A stretch of 64,000 nt of DNA from Miscanthus floridulus (GCF_019320115.1 NC_089584.1:107091799-107155798), one strand, 5' to 3'; numbered from the stretch's first letter, positions 11,040-22,389 are shown. Numbers and translations: made by a program. Notes: generated by a model from the sequence alone, not told the origin.

Positions 11040-12095
11040 ATGGCGGCCCTCAATCATTTCATATCAAGACTGGGTGAAAAAGGGTTACCTTTCTTTAAAC
11101 TACTAAAGAAGATAGACAAGTTCGAGTGGACGAAAGAAGCCAATGAAGCTTTCAAGAAACTTAAGGCATACCTCACCTCCTCACTAGTTCTCACACCTCC
11201 AAAGAAAGACAAAGACATGATGCTATACATTATGGCAACTTCCACTGTAGTCAGCACAGCGATAGTAGTAGAAAGAGAAGAAGAAGGGCGCGTGTATAAA
11301 GTACAACGCCCGGTATACTACATCAGCGAAGTACTGTCAGAATTAAAAATCCGGTACCCGCATGTGCAAAAACTACTCTACGCCCTATTGATCACTTCAC
11401 GCAAGCTTCGCCACTATTTTGAAAGCCACAAGATTACTGTGGTGACAGATTTCCCACTCGGAGACATCTTACACAACAGAGACACAACAGGGCGCATATC
11501 TAAGTGGGCGGTTGAACTCGATGCTCTCAACATCAATTTCACCCCACGGAAAGCAATTAAATCTCAAGCCCTTGCCGATTTTGTTGCTGAATGGACAGAG
11601 ATTCAACAACCTATGTCAAATACAATCCTTAACCACCACAAGATGTACTTTGATGGATCACTCAAGCTAGGCGGAGCTGGTGCGGGCGTTCTCCCAATCT
11701 CTCTGGACATAAAACAACTCAAGTATGTCCTTCAGATATTATGGCAAGCTACCAACAATGAAGCAAAATACGAAGCTCTCATCCACGGGCTACGAGTGGT
11801 AATTACCCTCGGAATCAAGCGATTACTCGTATACGGCGATTCAGTAGTAGTCATCAACCAAGTCAACAAAGATTGGGATTGCACCAAAGAAAACATGGGT
11901 GCTTACTGCGCTGAAATCCAAAAACTCAAAAAACATTTCCAAGGATTAGAAATTCTATATGTCCTGCGTGATTTCAATATTACAGCAGATGTCCTCACCA
12001 AGCTCGGATCAAACAGGGTAAAGGTCCCACCCGGCGTATTCATAGAGGAGTTATCAGCTTCTTCTATCAAACAACCCGGTGAGACAACCCCATAA
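11040..12095 (+). pseudogene. RT connection and RNase H region of gypsy element 1
   Basis: The longest preserved piece of this element's pol (351 codons). It has the RT C-terminal part with FISRLGEKGLPFFKLLKK and the native RNase-H-like segment VYYISEVLSELKIRYPH. A second, additional RNase H follows, beginning MYFDGSLKLGGAGAGV with later YGDSVVVINQV. Having two RNase-H-like domains is a known trait of plant Tat elements. The piece ends at a TAA before integrase. Confidence 0.85.
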
Positions 12096-13376
12096 CTCAC
12101 AGTCAAAGGCAACCAGATTCTGGTAATCAACACTTCATGGACACAGGCTTTTATTGATTATATCAAAGAAAATAAGTTGCCAGCAGATAAAGAGGAAGCT
12201 ATCTGAGTTGTTCGTAGAAGCAAAAACTACGTCCTAGTGGGGGACAAGCTCTACAGAAGAGCCACATCGTTAGGAGTACTCCTAAAATACGTCTCATTTG
12301 AAGAAGGCAAAGAAATCCTAGGCGAAATACACTCAGGTTGCTGTGGAAATCATGCTGCTTCAAGAACACTAGTAGGCAAGGCATGTCGCACCGGATTCTA
12401 CCGGCCAACCGCTTTGAAAGATGTAGAAGAACTTGTCAGAAAATGCAAAGGTTATCAAATGTTCGCAAGACAAGCTCATATGCCAGCTCACAATCTCATC
12501 TGCATCCCACCCGTTTGGCCTTTCTCCTGTTGGGGGCTAGATCAAGTAGGACCTCTCAAGAAAGCAAAGGGCGGTTTCGAGTACATCTTTGTAGCAATTG
12601 TCAAGTTCACCAAGTGGATCGAATACAAACCACTCGCAAAATACAGCGCAGCCAAAGTAGTTGAGTTCATCCAAGACATTATGCACCGCTTCGGCATGCC
12701 CAATCGAATCATCACAGATTTGGGTTCTCCCTTCATAGCTACAGAATTCAAAAGTTGGGCATAGGATTGTGGCTTCAGCATAGATTATGCGTCAGTCGCA
12801 CATCCAAAAGCCAACAGACAGGTAGAAAGGGCTAATGGACTCATACTAGCCGGATTAAAACCAAGACTGTATGAAGAGCTAGCAGACTATGGATCAAAAT
12901 AGATTAAAGAATTACCCAAAGTAGTATGGGGACTACGAACTCAAATAAGCAGAGCCACCGGATACTCGCCTTTGTTCCTAGTTTATGGATCAGAAGCCGT
13001 ACTACCTTCCGACTTGATTTGGACATCACCAAGGATAGAATAGTATGACAAAGCAGAAGCAGAACACACTAGAAGATTAGAACTCGACAGTATAGAAGAA
13101 GTCAGAGTAAATGCTACCCTTCAATCAGCAAGGTACCTCCAAGGATTAAGACGCCACTACAACAAGAATACCCAGCCTCGATCACTACAAGTCAGAGACC
13201 TAGTGCTAAGAAGAATACAAAAAAATGACAGACGCCATAAATTACTTAGTCCTTGGGAAGGTCATTTTATTGTCTCAAAAGTCACTGGACCAGGCACGTA
13301 CAAGTTAATAACTAAAGATGAGAAAGGAGTCAGCAATTCATGGCACATCAGCCAACTAAGAAGATTCTACGCCTGA
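12096..13376 (+). pseudogene. Integrase region of gypsy element 1
   Basis: The zinc-binding HHCC region (HSGCCGNHAASR ... C-K-G-Y-Q) is followed by the core: first Asp in WGLDQVGP, second Asp in IITDLGSPF and the Glu in QVERANGL. The second-Asp motif reads TDLG where element 2 has TDNG, and HHCC has lost a Cys (CKGY for CxxC). Stops lie at 12762-12764, at about 12899 and at about 13040. The C-terminal GPY/F-like module SPWEGHFIVSKV is present and the frame ends at TGA after RRFYA. There is no chromodomain. Confidence 0.85.
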
Positions 13377-13545
13377 AAACAACTCAAGGAAGAATACATG
13401 TACAAACCATAAGAGATCAACGTTCATGACCAATAAAGATGGTGTTCCTCGATAACTTATGTATTATGACTTGTCAAACAATCATGATCAATAAAGATGG
13501 TTTCTCGACAACACATGTCTGGCTTTCCCCGAGTTATTTCTTGAA

Positions 13546-14063
13546 AGCAAAATGGCTAAAAATACGCTTGAGCATCCTGGCTGAGAGCAAAATAGCTAAA
13601 AAGACGCTTGAGCCCGCTGATGAGGGTAGCTAATAAGCTAACACCCAAACCATAAAGCAAAATAGCTAAAAATACGCCTGAGCATCCCGTCCGAGAGCAA
13701 AATAGCTGAAAAGATGCTTGAGCCCGCTAATGAGGGTAGCTAACAAGCTAACACCCGAACCAAAAAGCAAAATGGTAGAAAATACACCTGAGCATCCCGT
13801 CCGAGAGCAAAATAGCTGAAAAGACACTTGAGCCCACCGATGAGGGTAGCTAACAAGCTAACACCCGAACCAAAAAGCAAAATGGCTGAAAATACACCTG
13901 AGCATCCCGATCGATAGCAAAATAGCTAAAAAGATGCTTGAGCCCGCCGATGAGGGTAGCTAACAAGCTAACACCCGAAACAAAAAGCAAAATGGCTGAA
14001 AATACGCCTAAGCATCCCGGTCGAGAGTAAAATAGCTAAAAAGATGCTTGAGCCCGCCGATGA
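13546..14063 (+). repeat. 110-bp tandem repeat array in the 3' region of element 1
   Basis: About 4.7 units with an exact 110-base spacing: TGAGGGTAGC occurs at 13621, 13731, 13841 and 13951. Each unit is itself two related halves, both starting AGCAAAAT.GCT.AAAA and containing TTGAGC or CTGAGC. Tandem arrays in this part of Tat elements are known and have been proposed as seeds of satellite DNA. Confidence 0.9.
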
Positions 14064-14064
14064 A

Positions 14065-14258
14065 GCAAGAGGCTCAGGGGCTACACTCAAATGGATGTAC
14101 TTTTTCTTCAAAAAAAGGGGCACAAACTACTCAAAGACCCCAAGAAGCGCTACACGGTTTCACTCAGCAAAGCACTCAGACAACGCTTGTACTTCTCGGT
14201 AGGACCTGAAGGAGCAAGATGAGGCTTCCAGAAATCAACCATGAAGTGCTCGGGGGCC
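14065..14258 (+). repeat. Internal direct repeat matching the sequence before the 3' LTR
   Basis: About 194 bases, from GCAAGAGGCTCAGGGGCTA to GAAGTGCTCGGGGGC, similar to 19701-19891 just before the 3' LTR. A partial third copy lies at 19433-19500. The two long copies bracket the antisense gene and include the polypurine-tract-like TGCTCGGGGGC. Confidence 0.8.
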
Positions 14259-14799
14259 TACCGATCCTAAGAAGTTTTTGCAACTAAGGAAAGAGACAGA
14301 TGCTGAACACAGTTCAAGTTAAGAGAAAAAGCTAAAAAGGAGAAGCTGAAGACGCTTGAGATCTTCGGTCCTAAGTCTTTTCAGTACTAACAAGAGCCCA
14401 GAGTTTGTCAAGAGAATGTTCTATACCGAGTTGTTTACATGGCGTAGACGAAAGCCAGACAAGCACTCGACAGATCAAGAAAGGTTGTCAACACAAAGAC
14501 CTACATATAACGAGTTGCTTACATGGCATAGAAGAAGGACAGAAAAGTACTCGACAAATCAAGAAAGTTTGTCAAGATAACACGCAGAGTTGTTTACATG
14601 GCAAAGACAAAAGCAAGACAAAGTACTCAGCAAGTCAAGTAACTCTGATCACTTGGACAACTCATCCAAAGAATAAACAAGGCATCCAGGCAAAGAAGAC
14701 ATCAACAAAAAATCTTTATTCAAAAAGAAGTATAATGTCATATTACAAGGCGCGAGCATAAAGGTCAATTACATCAAGCGTCATCATCAGGAGAAGAGA

Positions 14800-17700
14800 A
14801 CAATATTAAGATTATCTACAATTCTACTGGCTAAGTCTTCGACCTCAGGCTCCATCCTCTCAACGGCATCAATGGATTCTTGACTATCGGCTTCCTCGGC
14901 TATCTTGGACAAAGGCGCCTCTAGAGCAAGAACCCAGACCTAAGCCAGGACATTCCTGGTAAACAGTTGGGCGCACCTCTTCATGAACTCTTGGAAACGA
15001 GTCGGAATTCAAGGAATTAACTAAGCCTAAGATTGCCCATCATCCGCTGGAGTTCAGAGAACATCAGCTACTGAACGAAAGGATTTCCACAAAGCTTTCC
15101 AATTTTCAGTAGCCGTCGCCAACTTACCAGACAAGTCTTCAATAGTTTTTTGGGCCTGCACAAGATCTCTATCAGCTCCACGCCTAATCAACTTAGCAAG
15201 CGTAAGTTCTTCCTCAGCATGAGTAATTACCTCCTCAGCCTTGTTGTGACTAGAACGAATAAGAGTCTTCATTTCATCAATGCCTCTGAGAGCTTATGCT
15301 TTTCAACTCGAAGAGCTGGACAAGGCACCAAACAACAAGTCAGCAGAAAGAAAATTTTGAATACAGAAGGAAACAAAAAGAACCCGCAATACCATTGCAC
15401 TCTTTCTTCGCGGCCTCCAAGTTCTTCATGGCCTCCGAATTCTTTAAAGCCTCCTGGATAGCAGCATCCCTCTACTTCTTAGCCTCAACAACCCGGTCAT
15501 GAAGAGCTTGTTCCTCCTTCTAATGTGTTTGACGCTCAGCCTCCATCTCGGCCTAGTAGAGATCTAGCTCTGCCTTTAGGCTGCTCAACTCAGAAGACAA
15601 CTTCTTCTCGGTTTCCAATGAGAAAAAGAAGCCAGTATGGTCCTAAGAGAAGGACTGAACAAAAAGAAAGAGAGAAAAAAGGCATAAGAACAGGAGAAAG
15701 ATGAACATCCAAAGAAAGAACTTTAGAAAACTTACTTAGAGTTTTTCTCCAAAAGAAGTTGCAAAGGTCACAAAGTCTCCCCAAGAAGCGGTCAACTCTG
15801 ACAACCGATGAGTGGCATCAAATTGATGAACCACATCTTCAGTAGAAAGAGGAGTGGAGGGAGAAGATGGCCAATGCGGAGAAGGCAAGATCAAGGACAC
15901 ATCATGGGAAGTCCCGGCTACCTCCCTAGATGAATCCACCACCACGGCCACGGTCACCTCCGAGGCAACCAAGTCAGCAGCAGCATCATCACCAAAAAGC
16001 CTTGTCCCCCCCACAACCACTTTACCGACCATGCACTCTGAGTCCTAAGGCTTAGTACTCAGTGGCACACCAGAGGGCTGGCAAGAAGTCAATGGAGGGA
16101 TGAGAGAAGACGAAGGCCTGAAAGTTGATAAAGAAACTCGCCAATGAGAACAAGAGAAAAGGAGAACGGAAGCAAAGAGACGAAACCAGAATCCACTCAC
16201 CCAGCTATCTTCTTCTTCGCAAAACAAAAAGAAGACCTTGCAAGGGGAACCACGACAGCAAAAACGTCCCCGCCACTCGGCGGTAGGAGCGGCGTAGCCG
16301 GTACCGGAGCCCCGGAAGAACTCGGTACTAGAGCTATAGAAGAACTCAACACCGGAGCTATAGAAAAACTCGGTGCAGGAGCCTCAAAAGAACCCATACC
16401 CGATGACCGCTTACTACAAAAAGATCAAGACCAAAGTCAAAACAAAGAGGAAGGATTCAACAGTAGGAAAATAAGAAAACAACTCACCACCGCATGATAA
16501 GGGGTGCATCATCGTCCTCTTCTTCCTCAGTCTCGACCAAGGCCACCATAGCACCAGCTGAAAAAAGAACAAAAGTACTCGGTTTAAGATAAAAATAAGA
16601 AGACAAAGGGACAGAGTGTATTAATATGCTCACCTAAGAGCATGCTAGCTACAACTGGAGTACCTAGATGAGTACTTGGCTGGCGAGACTTCTTGGAAGC
16701 AGGTAAACCAGATGAAGAACCATCCGCTCACCCCCTCTCCGAGACACTACGAGGACCTCAAGGGACAGGACGAGGAACATATTCTTCATATACATCAACA
16801 ACTCTAGAAGAAACTCCAGGAAACACTGTGGTGATTGGGAACTTACTGGTTACAGAAGCCCCAGCATGGTTCTCCCTAGTATTCACCACGGTAGGGAAGA
16901 CATCAAGGGGAATTGGGTCAACAAAGTTGCGCCCCAATTCCTACGAAAAGAGTAAACAACAAGACAAGGAAAATTAAGCAAAAATGGATACAGCAAAAGA
17001 AATACAGAAAGTACCCACACGAAGAGAAAATAACTTACAGCTGGAGGCAAGTTGTTGGCAGAGTACTCAGAGACAATAAGCGGGACAACGGTTGCTCCTT
17101 TCAGCATCTTCTAGAGATGCTCGAGTACCTCCTCATCGGTCAACTCAAGGGCAGGGACCATACATGAAGGATCCTCAGCCCCAGAGTACTCGAAACCAAG
17201 GTTCTCTCGCTCCTCCAGAGGCTGAACACGACGATGAAGAAAGCTCAAGACAATACCGAAGCTGGTCAAGCCCTGCTGTTTCAGAGTACTTATCCTATCA
17301 AGAAATGGCTGGATCGCCTGAACCTCAGCCGTCGTCACATGGTTCTTATCCCATCGGTCATTAACCAAGGGAGCAGATCTAGAGTGAACAACAAGAGAAG
17401 GAATTAGATTGGTGGCGTCAAACCAGTCGGCACGTCAATCCCTCACAGAATCAACCAGGTCATAGTCAAAGAACTTGCTCTTAAGACCCTGGTGAAATTG
17501 AATCCCGCAGCCACCAAGAACACTGGTGTCTTCGCGACGGGGTTGGGGTTTCAGACGAAAGAAGTAGCGAAAGAGAGAAAGAGAAGGCGGAATTCCAAGG
17601 AAAGTTTCACAAAGATGAACAAAGACAGAAAGGTGAAGGACTGCATTGGGAGAAAGATGATTTAGGCTAATCCCAAAATAGCTGAGAAATTGATGAAGAA

Positions 17701-17998
17701 AGGCGGAGGCAGGAAGGCAAAGCCTAGCACGGATGAAGGAGACAAAAAGAACGATCTCACTAGGACCTAGAGCAGGGACCCGATGCTCGCCTAGAACTCT
17801 CCATTCAGCAATGTCCTTGCTCTAGATCAAACCATCGCTGATAAGTTTCTGAAGCTGATCTTCAGTCGTCATCGGAGCCGGCCAAGCCTTCTGGGCAGCC
17901 CTCATGGCCACGAACTATTGGTTCTCAATCATGGAAAGTGATGATTCCTCATCCACGAAGGTTGCCTAGGACTTGCTCACGGCCTTCTTCCTACCCAT
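14800..17998 (-). pseudogene. Antisense gene of gypsy element 1 (Transposase_28-like, 'putative gypsy type transposon' family), decayed
   Basis: Runs opposite to gag-pol. The start is the ATG at 17998 of MGRKKAVSKS, followed by TEDQLQKLISDGL, FLHQFLSYFGISLNHLSPNA and LHLSVFVHLCETFLGI. This is the same domain as residues 15-115 of the antisense gene in element 2 (EEKLQSLVEAGL, NFSPNSIAQAAIFVAVCEGYLGI). Further down come FLHRRVQPL and VPALELTDEEVLEHL, then Pro/Ser/Glu-rich sequence. Near 15272-15054 there is a coiled-coil-like segment (EEVITHAEEELTLAKL) where the other copy also has one. At least four in-frame stops interrupt the first exon, mostly TAG or TGA where a CAG, CGA or TGG change would explain them. 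The exon structure cannot be traced fully because of decay; the 3' limit is approximate. The family is restricted to plant gypsy elements and its function is unknown. Confidence 0.8.
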
Positions 17999-19892
17999 GT
18001 ACTAACTGAGGCAAAAAGGCACTAGGGGAAGAAAAGGCTGGGACGGTGGCGCTAAGATGGCGATGGTGGAGGTGCAAGGGCTAGGGTTTTCAAGGCAAAG
18101 GTAGGGTACCAAAGAAAAAGAGGACGAAGGCCTTTAAATAGATTTTACACTGGTAAAAACGTGGCCCACCAGGCTCGTTAAAACACGGTGTGAGAACGCA
18201 ACGGTCTATTTACTGACACAGCTAAAATGATGGAAGGCACAAATTCACACAACGGTACAGTTCAACGGGTAGATTTCGGACTTATCCATCTAGCAAAACG
18301 GCAGAGTTACCATATGGTTGCAAAAAGAACTCATCAGCCATGAAGCAATGGAAGGTTACCTCACAAGGAACATAACAACCGGTTCTAACATAAAGAACTC
18401 AGGAATCTCATAGACAACCAGAACATCAGCAGAATAAAGAATGACTACTCAGAAGATAAGATTCTCTCTAATGACTTCAAAAGATACAAGATCACACATC
18501 TTACAAGACCCAACGAACTTGGAACTATGACAGGCAAGTAGCAAAAAAGGAATCCGGAAACAACTAGGCTCTAGAACGACTACGTGTTCCAAATCGCTAC
18601 TCGGTAGAACAAACCGCATTCGGCTACACTGTTTTCTTCAAAGGACAGACGCAGTGCACCCAAGGCAGAAATTAGCAGAACGGTAGGACAACATAGAGCA
18701 AAGAAGGCCGGCAGGCATCTGTCTACCCAAGTTTGATGTGATGCTGGATATGGTGTTGATCTGCACCGGACAGTCTCAAGACAAGCGGCGAGGATCAACC
18801 CAGAACTACCAGATGAAGGAACGAAGCCCACATCACAAGACTCTCTCCAACTACCGCCACATACATCCTGGTACATTGCCACTACGGGATTAGCCTACCT
18901 CTAATCCCTATCACAAGACTCCCTCCAACTATGGCAACACACACAAGAACTGCAACATAAACCCGGGGGCTGCTCTACCTCACAAACTACCATATTCATG
19001 ACTATAGAGACTTTAGAACAAGCAACAAAACGCTCAACGAATCAAAACAGCACCTAGGAGGGTATTTATAGACCGAAGGAGCGGTGCACATGGACTAGGA
19101 GCACCAATAAAACAAGCCTAACAAAGGACACAGTGAAAAGACAGAATTCAATGAAAGAGGACTCAGGTGGAAGGAACAGTACTCAAGAACAAGCATATTC
19201 AAAAAGATATACCAACACTGTATAACTCATGAACAAACAGCATTCACACTCAACCACCACCATACAACTACATCTGACAATAGCAGACTACCAGAGAATA
19301 TGCCAAGACCCTGCATCCGAGTTCTTCCTGAACAAAACAATCCAGATATATGCTCGGGGGCTGCAACATGAGAGGTATATAGGTCTTTCGAACAACTCAG
19401 ATTAAAGACCCTCCAACTTTTTGTTCCAAATAGCAAGAGGCTCGGGAGCTACACTCAGTAAGTGCATTTTTTCCTTCAAAAAAGCGCACGTCACTCAGAA
19501 GACTTCTTCAAGACAGACGACTTCAAGGCCATAGGATAAAAAGAACCCAGACATATCTGAGCTCTTTTTGACAAAAAGAACCCAGACATAGATAAATCCG
19601 AGCTCTTTTCGACAAAGAACCCGGATATATGCTCGGGAACCCTTCGATGAAAAATCAGGGCGACTTCAAGAAAAGACCCTCAAGCTCCTTGTGCCAAACA
19701 GCAAGAGCCTCGGGGGCTATATCCAAATGGGAGTACTTTTTTCTTCAAAAAGGTACACACCACGCGAAGATCTCACGAAGCGCTACACGGTTTCGCTCAA
19801 GAAAGCACTCGGACGATGCTTGTTCCTGCTCGACAAGACTTGAAGGAATAAGACGAGGCTTCCAGAACTCAACCATGAAGTGCTCGGGGGCT
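17999..19892 (+). other. Noncoding 3' segment of element 1 between antisense gene and 3' LTR
   Basis: About 1.9 kb with no coding signal on either strand. It holds several diverged copies of CTCGGGGGCT-type tracts (18961, 19351, 19439, 19709, 19883), the repeat described at 14065, and a tandem motif around 19540-19625 containing GAACCCAGACATA. It is the counterpart of 54726-56715 in element 2 and would hold the promoter of the antisense gene; I see no convincing TATA box. Confidence 0.6.
19881..19892 (+). other. Polypurine tract of gypsy element 1
   Basis: TGCTCGGGGGCT lies directly before the TGTCGG start of the 3' LTR. The equivalent tract in element 2 is GGCTCGGGGGCTAC, read on the - strand. 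Confidence 0.75.
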
Positions 19893-20296
19893 TGTCGGTG
19901 CGGGACCCACGGGATACCCCGCAAGGAAGGGAGAAGAACTAGTCTAACTAGGATTCTTCCCCCTGTAATCTTAGTAGTAGTATTATTCCGTAATCCTACT
20001 AGGAACTCTCATTGTAAACCAACTAGGACTCTGACCTCCTGACTATATAAAGGAGGGCAGGGCTCCTTGGATCGGAGTTTTAGAGAACAATTGTACAACA
20101 CAACACTTTACGATCAATCCAACACAAAGGCTAACGCTGACTGGACGTAGCGCTATTACTCGATCAAAGATCGAGGGTCCGAACCAGGATAAATCGACTA
20201 TCTCTTGTGTTAACCGTCGAGTTCTGCATACGCCAAAGCCCGGACATACTGTCCCGGGGACCCCCGTGGTAGGCTATCGGTGGTAAAACATCGACA
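19893..20296 (+). repeat. 3' LTR of gypsy element 1
   Basis: 404 bases, TGTCGG...TCGACA, followed by the target duplication ACGTC. Against the 5' LTR I count about 20 substitutions, mostly transitions. Confidence 0.95.
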
Positions 20297-20301
20297 ACGT
20301 C

Positions 20302-20807
20302 CACGGGCCACGTGCCCCCGGTCGCCCTGCTACAGATCTGCGTCGGCTGCCGCTGCCTCGTCTTCAATGTCCTGTTCACTTATGCTAAAATTTAGTCTAA
20401 GCTGATGTTTATGCTAAAACGTTGTGCTGTGAGAGCAAAATACGTTTATATGTCTGAAAAGTAGCTCAAGCGAACAGGGCCAAGATCCTCCACGCCGACG
20501 AGCGCTTCACCTTCATGGGCGTCGGGGTCCGCGACGACGCGGCCAAGCTACGGTCCGGGTATGGGCTCAAGGTCGAGCGCATGGTCGACCTGCGCACGCT
20601 CGCCGCCACCACGCTCGGGAAGCCCGCCCTGCGCCGCTGTGCGGCGCCGGGCTGCAGACGCTAGTGTTCAGGATGGAGAAGCCGCACCATGTGCGTGTCA
20701 GCGCGTGGGACGCGCGCAAGCTCACGTATGACCAGCTCAAGTACGCCTGTGTCGACGCCTTCGCGTCGTTCGAGGTTGGCCGTTGGCTCTTCGACGGCGA
20801 CTACTAG
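20302..20807 (+). pseudogene. Werner-type 3'-5' exonuclease homologue, copy 2, 3' part
   Basis: Continues the gene cut at 6729 with VPPVALLQICVGCRCLVF. A MITE (20369-20481) then interrupts it and about 12 codons (DYVPDALSRFIA in copy 3) are lost. Coding resumes with KILHAD and FTFMGVGVRDD (motif II Asp kept). There is a frameshift at about 20631-20660 and an in-frame loss of five codons (VMGVQ in copies 3 and 4) before MEKPHHVRVSAWD. Motif III is intact (YDQLKYACVDAF, Tyr and Asp). The end LFDGDY-stop matches copies 3 and 4. The retrotransposon, the MITE, a frameshift and two deletions together make this copy certainly non-functional. Confidence 0.85.
20369..20481. mobile_element. Small hAT-like MITE inside the exon of exonuclease copy 2
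   Basis: About 113 bases with ends GTCCTGTTCACTTATGCT and (other strand) GGCCCTGTTCGCTTGAGCT, imperfect inverted repeats. It lies between codons for LVF and KIL that are adjacent (apart from one Gln-like codon) in copies 1 and 3. No clean target duplication is visible, probably because of the nearby deletion. Confidence 0.7.
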
Positions 20808-20857
20808 TCCACTGGTCTAGATGTGGTGTGACGTGAGGTCTTCTATGCCGTGCATTT

Positions 20858-20976
20858 GTCCCGTTCGTTTGGCTCATAAGAGACAGCTGAAAGTACGGTT
20901 GTCTGATTAATCGTGAGAGGAAAATATTGTTCGTTGACTGAAAAAAATACGCCTGGTAAGCCATTCCAACAGGGGC
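20858..20976. mobile_element. Small hAT-like MITE, CCTGTTCG family, copy 2
   Basis: Starts GTCCCGTTCGTTTGGCTCAT and contains GCTGAAAGTACGGTTGTCTG and GAGAGGAAAATATTGTTCG. The right end AACAGGGGC is a degraded inverted copy of the left end. About 50 bases after the stop codon of copy 2, so it is probably in the former 3'-UTR. Confidence 0.6.
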
Positions 20977-21791
20977 ATTATCCTTCCTTGATCTGTGTCA
21001 TCGTCATCTTTTAGTTCCTTACTTGGTGCCGTTCTTAGTCCTCGTTGTCGTTGATGTCTCCTTGAATCTGTATTCTCGTGTCTGTTTGTCTTTAATCTGT
21101 ATTCTCGTGTCCTGTAATGACGCTGTTAATATTCGTAGTACTACTGTCGTTTTCGTTGCGTGGATTGTACGCATGGCATTTGAACTTCCACTCGAGCATT
21201 GGCGTACGATGATTCCCGTGGTTCGTCGACGCCCATTTGGCAGCTGTGTTTGAATTTTCAATTGCCGTCCTCTGGAATCTTCGCCTTTTGCTCCTAAAAC
21301 CTATCCTCTGCTAAGATGTTGAATAGCCAAGCCGGTCAATACGTACTTCTTTTTTCATGGACTGCTTTTTCACCATCATGGATGCCATAAAGCCTGTACA
21401 TGTGACAAAGGAATCAAAAGAAAATAAATACTCCTTACTTTTAAAATAAATCAACTTTTAAAGTTATCCTAAACTATTTAAAATTTAATCAAATTTATAA
21501 AAAATACCATAAATATTCACAAGACCAAATTAATATCACTAGTACATTATAAAACAGATGTTATTTTTCTCTATAAAATTAGTTAAAACTAAAAATAGTT
21601 TGGCTTAGAATGATTCTATGAGTTGATTTATTTTAGGTATAGTCCGATGAAGTTTACTACCTCAGTTCTATAAATGAAATGGAAGTAATTATAGAAGTGT
21701 TTAGTTAAATATTCTTAATTTGATCAAATTTATATAAATAATATTAATATTTAAGGCAATTAATATGAAACATTACTATATTAGTAATTTT
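20977..21791. other. 3' flank of exonuclease copy 2 and AT-rich spacer
   Basis: Contains a block GTAGTACTACTGTCG...GCGTGGATTGTACGCATGGC at about 21137-21180. It resembles the flanks after copy 4 (about 47878-47913) and copy 3 (about 26214-26270), followed by the block at 21274-21336. From about 21428 to 21650 an AT-rich stretch with ends ATAAATCAACTTTTAAAG and (near 21628) AGTTGATTTATTTTAGGTA looks like a Stowaway-type MITE. No gene seen. Confidence 0.55.
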
Positions 21792-22092
21792 TGTGAGACC
21801 CCGCTGATGGGCTGGGCCGCCAAACTACTGTAGCTCGGTGTTGGTATTGTAGTATGGAGGGTTGCCGGTTACTGCACCAACGGAAAATGACTGTAGCAGT
21901 AGACTTAGTACCATATCGGAAGTGGGAGGCAACCGAACCAACTTAAAAGTCTGGGCTCTGGAAAGCTATTGAACTCTGGTTTAAACTTTTTGCGCGAAGC
22001 GAGGATGAAAGCACAAGAGAGTTAATTAGCAGGCGTGGTCTATTCAACGTGTAGAGTGGATCTTAGCCGTCTTCCCGGGCTGGGGCGTTACA
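21792..22092 (+). repeat. 5' LTR of the TRIM
   Basis: 301 bases. Contains AGTACCATATCG followed after 25 bases by TTAAAAG, an arrangement like the upstream sequence element plus TATA box of plant snRNA genes (see findings). Shorter than the other LTR mainly because a GGGCCTAGCTAGGCC-like stretch is absent near its start. Confidence 0.85.
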
Positions 22093-22389
22093 AATGGTAT
22101 TTAGAGCCAACTCTCGCGGTTTCACGGACATATGGCTCGGGAGCTTGGACAGGTTGCGCATGGCTCTATAAGAGCATGCAGTTGGGCCGGGGAGCTGGGA
22201 ATATGGACATGGGCCAACCGAGTCTCGCGGTTTCACGGATATATGACTCGGAAGCTCGGACATGTTGGCACTTGGGCTAAGGAGCTGGGAATATAAACGT
22301 GGGCCAAGAAAATCAGTCCTGGACATTTGTCGCGTTTGGTAGGTTGATTCGGCCCTTGACGAGGACGTCGAATCCTAAGGGCGGGTGTA

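Larger units (their letters stand above)
6730..20296 (+). mobile_element. Ty3/gypsy LTR retrotransposon, Tat-like, complete but decayed (element 1)
   Basis: A 13,567-base element with LTRs of 400 and 404 bases, TG...CA ends, a primer site next to the 5' LTR, a polypurine tract next to the 3' LTR and a 5-base target duplication ACGTC on both sides. The order is gag, protease, reverse transcriptase, RNase H, integrase on + and then a 110-bp tandem array. An antisense gene follows on -, then noncoding sequence. No chromodomain is visible after integrase. The long 3' region with an antisense gene is characteristic of the plant Tat lineage (RIRE2/Grande-like). The LTRs differ at about 20 of 400 positions by eye, plus a 4-base indel, so the insertion is old, and gag-pol carries many stop codons. 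It splits exonuclease copy 2. Confidence 0.95.
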
